Shown here piece by piece: positions 62,201-64,000 of a stretch of 64,000 nucleotides of DNA. The stretch's first letter is position 1; each line of letters opens with the position of its first letter. This stretch comes from Bacteroidales bacterium (lineage in GTDB: Bacteria; Bacteroidota; Bacteroidia; Bacteroidales; BM520). The notes beneath the pieces are model-generated. The model made no database searches, was not told the DNA's origin, and saw only the letters and a program-made list of their open reading frames with translations. The DNA lies in NCBI GenBank assembly GCA_031276035.1, contig JAISNV010000001.1, positions 390,062 to 454,061 on the forward strand, in the 5' to 3' direction. A program made the translations under genes and the position numbers.

Positions 62201-64000
62201 CTATAGTAATATTTACAGGAACTCGTTCCGTAACAGTACAATCTTCATTGATGCTAATTTCAGCATAATATATATGAGTGATTAATCTGGCAATTTCCGA
62301 TAAAGGTTCAACATCATCTATATTATAATACCAACTGATGCCTTCGTAAGGCATTTGAATATCAGCTATGATAGCACCTTCACAGAATGATTGATCCGAA
62401 ATTACAAGTTCAATCTTTTCTTGATCATTGAATATTACTTCAACAGCAGTAAGTTCGGTACTTTCACATTTACCTATCATCAATGCTGCATAATATATTC
62501 CTCCATCTACTAATAATGTAGTTTCAGAATCCAATTCGTTACCATTTTCAACCGCATCATACCAAATTACACTCATACCCGGTGCAAGTATAATATCAGA
62601 CAAGTAATAAGTACCCGTTTCACAGAAGTATTGCGGACTTGCAATTTCAGGAGCAGGAACTTCTAATTCATCATTAATAAATACTTTAATATAAGAACGT
62701 TCGCTTTCACAAGTTCCTATATTTTGTGATACCCAGTATGTAGAACCATTGGTTAATACTGTTGTTAAAGGTAATTGATCAGTACTTGTTTCACTTGCAT
62801 ACCAAGTAATATTCATACCTTGAACTGGTATATCGGCCAAGGTTACTTCTTCATCAGTAGAACACAACTCGATCGGACTGGATACTATCGGCGGATTAAT
62901 ATTTTCGTAAACATTAACCGTAACGGCGTATCCTATTAAACTGCAGTCACCATTTACATTAGCTGCATAATATGTAGCACCATGAGTTAATTCTTCATCT
63001 ATATCTAATTCATCAGTTAATTCTTCATCAGAATACCAAGTGATTCCATAACCCATAACAGTAATATCTGCAATTGTTGCATTTGCACAGAAATCTTGAA
63101 CACCGGTTTCATAATCATACGTTTCAGGTTCGATTTCTATTTCTACAGCTGCTCGCTGAGTGCTTTCGCAATTGTTGCCTACTGTTATTGCAGCATAATA
63201 AGTACCGGTAGTTAAGAGGTAATTATTATCCAAAGGTTCGGTACCGGTTTCACTTGCGTACCAAGTAATATTACTGCTGCTGCTATTACCAAGATTTATA
63301 CTATTTATCATAGCTCCTTCGCAGAAATATTGCGGACTAGGAATTTCAGGTATTATTGTGATTTCAGGAACTAATGTTATTTCAACTGCCGTACGTTCGG
63401 TACTTTCGCAATAACCGACAACAAGGGCAACATAATAAGTAGCTCCGTCTGTTAATGTTACATTACCCGGAACTAATTCAATACTACTTTCAGCCGTTTC
63501 ATACCAAACAACCGCCATACCTTCCGGCAATATAATATCTTCTAAAGTATAAGTACCGGTTTCGCAGAATTCTTGCGGACTTGCAATTATTGGCGCCGGT
63601 ATTGTTTCCGGTTCGCTGATAATAACTCTTACGTATGAACGTTCGCTTTCACAAGTTCCAATACTTTGTGATACCCAATATATGCCGCCGTTTGTTAATA
63701 CTGTAGTCAATTCTAAAGGATCGTCACCGGTTTCACTTGCATACCATGTAATATGTGCGCCAGAAGCTATTCCATATACATATACATCTGCCAAAGTTAA
63801 TTCTTCATCTGTAGAACATAATGTTACAGGAGATTTAACCGTAGGTGGAAGTAGGTTGTAAATAGTAACAGTTACCGCATAAGAAATAATAGCACAATCG
63901 CCGTTGGTATTTGCTCCGTAATAGGTAGTGCCATGAGTTAACTCATCATTGATATCTAACTCATTTGTCAGACTTTCATCAGTGAACCATGTAATACCAT
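56265..64000 (-). CDS. giant multi-repeat T9SS cargo protein, N-terminus beyond the window
   Basis: The frame is open from the stop at 56265 to the window edge, over 2,570 residues; the TTG at 63794 is not the true start, as homologous repeat sequence continues upstream. From the N-side there are 13 Ig-like modules of about 78 residues with (I/V)TWY, TTYYAA or YWVSQ, and CES(T/E)R. Four modules of about 93 residues (SVCDG, YDDAVVT) follow, then HYR-like segments (CSFDVVV), then about eight PKD-like modules (YCDGE, YEW). The end, VYPNPVQSGNSVTLLLELPE to FVSKIIVQK, is a type A T9SS sorting domain. It is probably a secreted or surface adhesin. Confidence 0.93.
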   Translation of the reverse strand, partial: GITWFTDESLTNELDINDELTHGTTYYGANTNGDCAIISYAVTVTIYNLLPPTVKSPVTLCSTDEELTLADVYVYGIASGAHITWYASETGDDPLELTTVLTNGGIYWVSQSIGTCESERSYVRVIISEPETIPAPIIASPQEFCETGTYTLEDIILPEGMAVVWYETAESSIELVPGNVTLTDGATYYVALVVGYCESTERTAVEITLVPEITIIPEIPSPQYFCEGAMINSINLGNSSSSNITWYASETGTEPLDNNYLLTTGTYYAAITVGNNCESTQRAAVEIEIEPETYDYETGVQDFCANATIADITVMGYGITWYSDEELTDELDIDEELTHGATYYAANVNGDCSLIGYAVTVNVYENINPPIVSSPIELCSTDEEVTLADIPVQGMNITWYASETSTDQLPLTTVLTNGSTYWVSQNIGTCESERSYIKVFINDELEVPAPEIASPQYFCETGTYYLSDIILAPGMSVIWYDAVENGNELDSETTLLVDGGIYYAALMIGKCESTELTAVEVIFNDQEKIELVISDQSFCEGAIIADIQMPYEGISWYYNIDDVEPLSEIARLITHIYYAEISINEDCTVTERVPVNITIGEPEEVITPSEQFFCMGASIEDLEVTGYGVTWYASEVSTIPLPISTILVHGTTYYAANVNGDCVSERVTVTVYLYEYVNPPTLESPVKLCVTDNPGLTLADVKVIQGVNITWYDAEIDGNELPVETVLVDGGVYWASQAIGGCESLRSYVKVEFDPEMIIPAPNIPAQQQFCNQGVNTLGDLITNGYNITWYSAAEGGVMLSDNTLLTSLTTYYAAQTVGECESTERTPVFVILVGNITMTIDMEPQYFCEGAMLSDIIVNYYEHEYAWYATDNSTVELPMNTILETGSYYIALKVGDCVSTERTEVPVTIGEPSLVITESSQEFCGSAIIADLYVLGYGINWYDSEDATDPLPVTTPLVDGTTYYVANSNGECEGERTEVNVAIYPIPEPPVLADDAVAEVCDGDEISVNFLLGLIDIQNNVDYIIYVDEDCTTEFTTAFNTDYSVATSHEFYVRAYYTGTTCAHDVEDALELTITVNPRPVAPVIVGGADTSVCDGETINAALLESLITYDDAVVTVAFYMDAGCTIAFTDITTDYSIAISHTIYVTTINLGTGCETSSEDALELVITVDPRPEAPVIIGGADLSVCDGDVIDETLLESLITYDDAVVTIAFYTDEACTIPFTDITTDYSVSASHTIYVTAINIASECETDSEEALELTITVDPRPASPIFVEDPMLTICEDNLISINLLTALIAEQENVELKFYIDSDCTIEYLGDSMAEYEDSPYTFYAIAHNTVTGCLTSSEDALVITITVNQQPVFITCPEVQLEHTTVPGELSMIVEYIVELDETMPVPVLTYLFEGATEGSGDGSGSGSYFNVGITTVTVTATVEGCESAACEFEIQIYDGNEPPEVDCSEIIALYADENDMIIIPTDPGVSYYTHIGTSWDATATDDVIIESMHVMIVNINTGQILVSYDDALSTLDGFVFHYGFDYQVIWRAMDHAGLYAECEFAVRVIDEEPPCIGCDNGISCETITNYQGVVNICLTALEEVYVHYGISWDVTATDNIAVSSISYEMTGATVGSGTSLNGVSFNVGTTTVTWTVVDINDIESTCSFDVVVNANPSVEVENFIYCDGEEAPEYTFTGDENTTFVWQRIIGFDLGLPVTSGVNTIPEFTATNEGFESITAIYSVTPVSGECQGEVQYFMITVNPRPVTSLVEDMIYCNGVTAPSYYFTSNMPNAYYEWEFVNEAGSTMIPGIPASGDNFIAGFQTYNDGNEPLIGKYRVRASYSFANLTCNDYQWQEFLIVILPTPDIPTVVPVHQEICSGESIEDIVFSSNIDDVIYKWTRISGNIPEIPVTGEGNITGMVIENTGSIMIEAIYEVTPILNYPQYPAYTCPGSPSQFSIAVLPQPHINTIPEMIYCDGELTQGFEFGNTSGVVYSWQLTNGVNVGLAENGQGPLPAFIAANNTNEVLESIYEVTATFSMYGHECTNSATFSIVVNPIPSVELNIGPYTFCVDDITEAIDFVSEFASLNNPVGTVYEWQFVSGNNIGLGQTFGTNVIPSFTPENNGTEQATAIFSIKAIFENCSSVERNFMITVNPKPYVTSNLHGGTRCSGDNFEYMITASIPVTEISWERLPHPDINNNEGALGVSPYINEILYNTGTSNVTVTYLISMKVGDCEYENIAEIELIVIPNFDLNIGSVFTVCNGESAVNIEYEDLNLEGAQYKLLFSSEAIAAGFVNIPQYIELPSTNIIVPVPQTADLGNYSATLSVRFGSCERDYDIIITINTFPIITNMSDATLYYCDNDKMELFVETEGVVDYQWFFNGSVVSTDSHYTEDFDITKAGEYIVEVSNECGTLTFTFEVLRNPIIIELKWNDVLYIDNTGNKYVSYQWYKDGYPITQYGTSQYYTEHGGFTFESEFNVRAYKADGTYDEACPIIPNVTEGMAPKLTVYPNPVQSGNSVTLLLELPENELPDAIAYIFDINGKKIGEYQLVDYSTKVRVNFAAGTYMVRVYTKSGNEFVSKIIVQK

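Noticed and set aside
63787..63794. TTG at 63794 as start of the giant protein
   Set aside because: The frame upstream remains open to the window edge and encodes another module (GDC, SYAVTVTIYNLLPP, TLCSTDEE).
56265..64000. Dense repeats at the end of the window as a CRISPR array or tandem DNA repeat
   Set aside because: They lie in one open frame, with codon-level variation and protein module periodicity (about 78 and 93 residues); they are protein repeats.

Overview
The window is chromosomal DNA of an anaerobic or microaerotolerant member of the Bacteroidetes (probably Bacteroidales). The sequence is AT-rich, promoters have the phylum's TAnnTTTG -7 box, and the genes include a TonB-dependent receptor with a carboxypeptidase-like domain, DUF4249 and DUF2807 lipoproteins, a periplasmic tricorn-type protease and a type IX secretion cargo protein. 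Species cannot be named from sequence alone. Rubrerythrin, superoxide dismutase and a full suf operon fit an anaerobe that meets oxygen.

Layout. 1-6.3 kb: end of a CPA2 cation/proton antiporter, upp, a TonB receptor/DUF4249 pair and an APH-fold kinase. 6.3-16.7 kb: an orphan sensor kinase with a small lipoprotein, serS, a tricorn-like protease, rubrerythrin, a DUF4886-like lipoprotein and two tandem DUF2807 lipoproteins. 16.7-21.8 kb: sugar-nucleotide genes (rfbB, galE, DegT aminotransferase), udk, a small membrane protein and a HAD hydrolase. 22.1-24.5 kb: superoxide dismutase, an exported nitroreductase-like protein and a LysM glucosaminidase. 24.97-29.9 kb: a five-gene heterodisulfide-reductase-like cluster (HdrC, HdrB, HdrA-like, HdrC, HdrE/D fusion), entered through a perfect 38-bp inverted repeat that carries promoter boxes. 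A PdxA-like protein that has lost the family's metal ligands follows.

31.25-40.95 kb is an integrated element of about 9.7 kb in tRNA-Leu(CAA), bounded by a 17-bp direct repeat. Integrase, an AlpA-type excisionase, an HTH protein, a DUF4373 replication protein, a DnaC-like ATPase, a 735-residue protein with a phage-tail-like flavour, an AT-hook protein and several small ORFs all run in one direction. There is no capsid, portal, large terminase, relaxase or T4SS gene, so a phage satellite or minimal mobilisable element fits better than a prophage. It also holds a frameshifted small gene preceded by a compact structured RNA.

41.3-54.5 kb: an ATP-grasp/GNAT pair, a zinc-less sirtuin, apbE, sufS-sufD-sufC-sufB, an fsa/talC-type aldolase, then tRNA-Thr(CGT)-dsrC-dsrM-dsrK and an alkyltransferase-like protein whose active-site Cys is Ala. 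54.7-64 kb: an OmpA-type barrel protein and the C-terminal >2,570 residues of a giant repeat protein with a T9SS sorting domain. Its start lies beyond the window.

The most notable biology is the combination of a two-cysteine DsrC with DsrM and DsrK, without dsrAB in view, in a Bacteroidetes genome that also has an Hdr-like cluster. This suggests membrane-coupled thiol/disulfide or persulfide electron transfer. The satellite-like element and its structured RNA come second.
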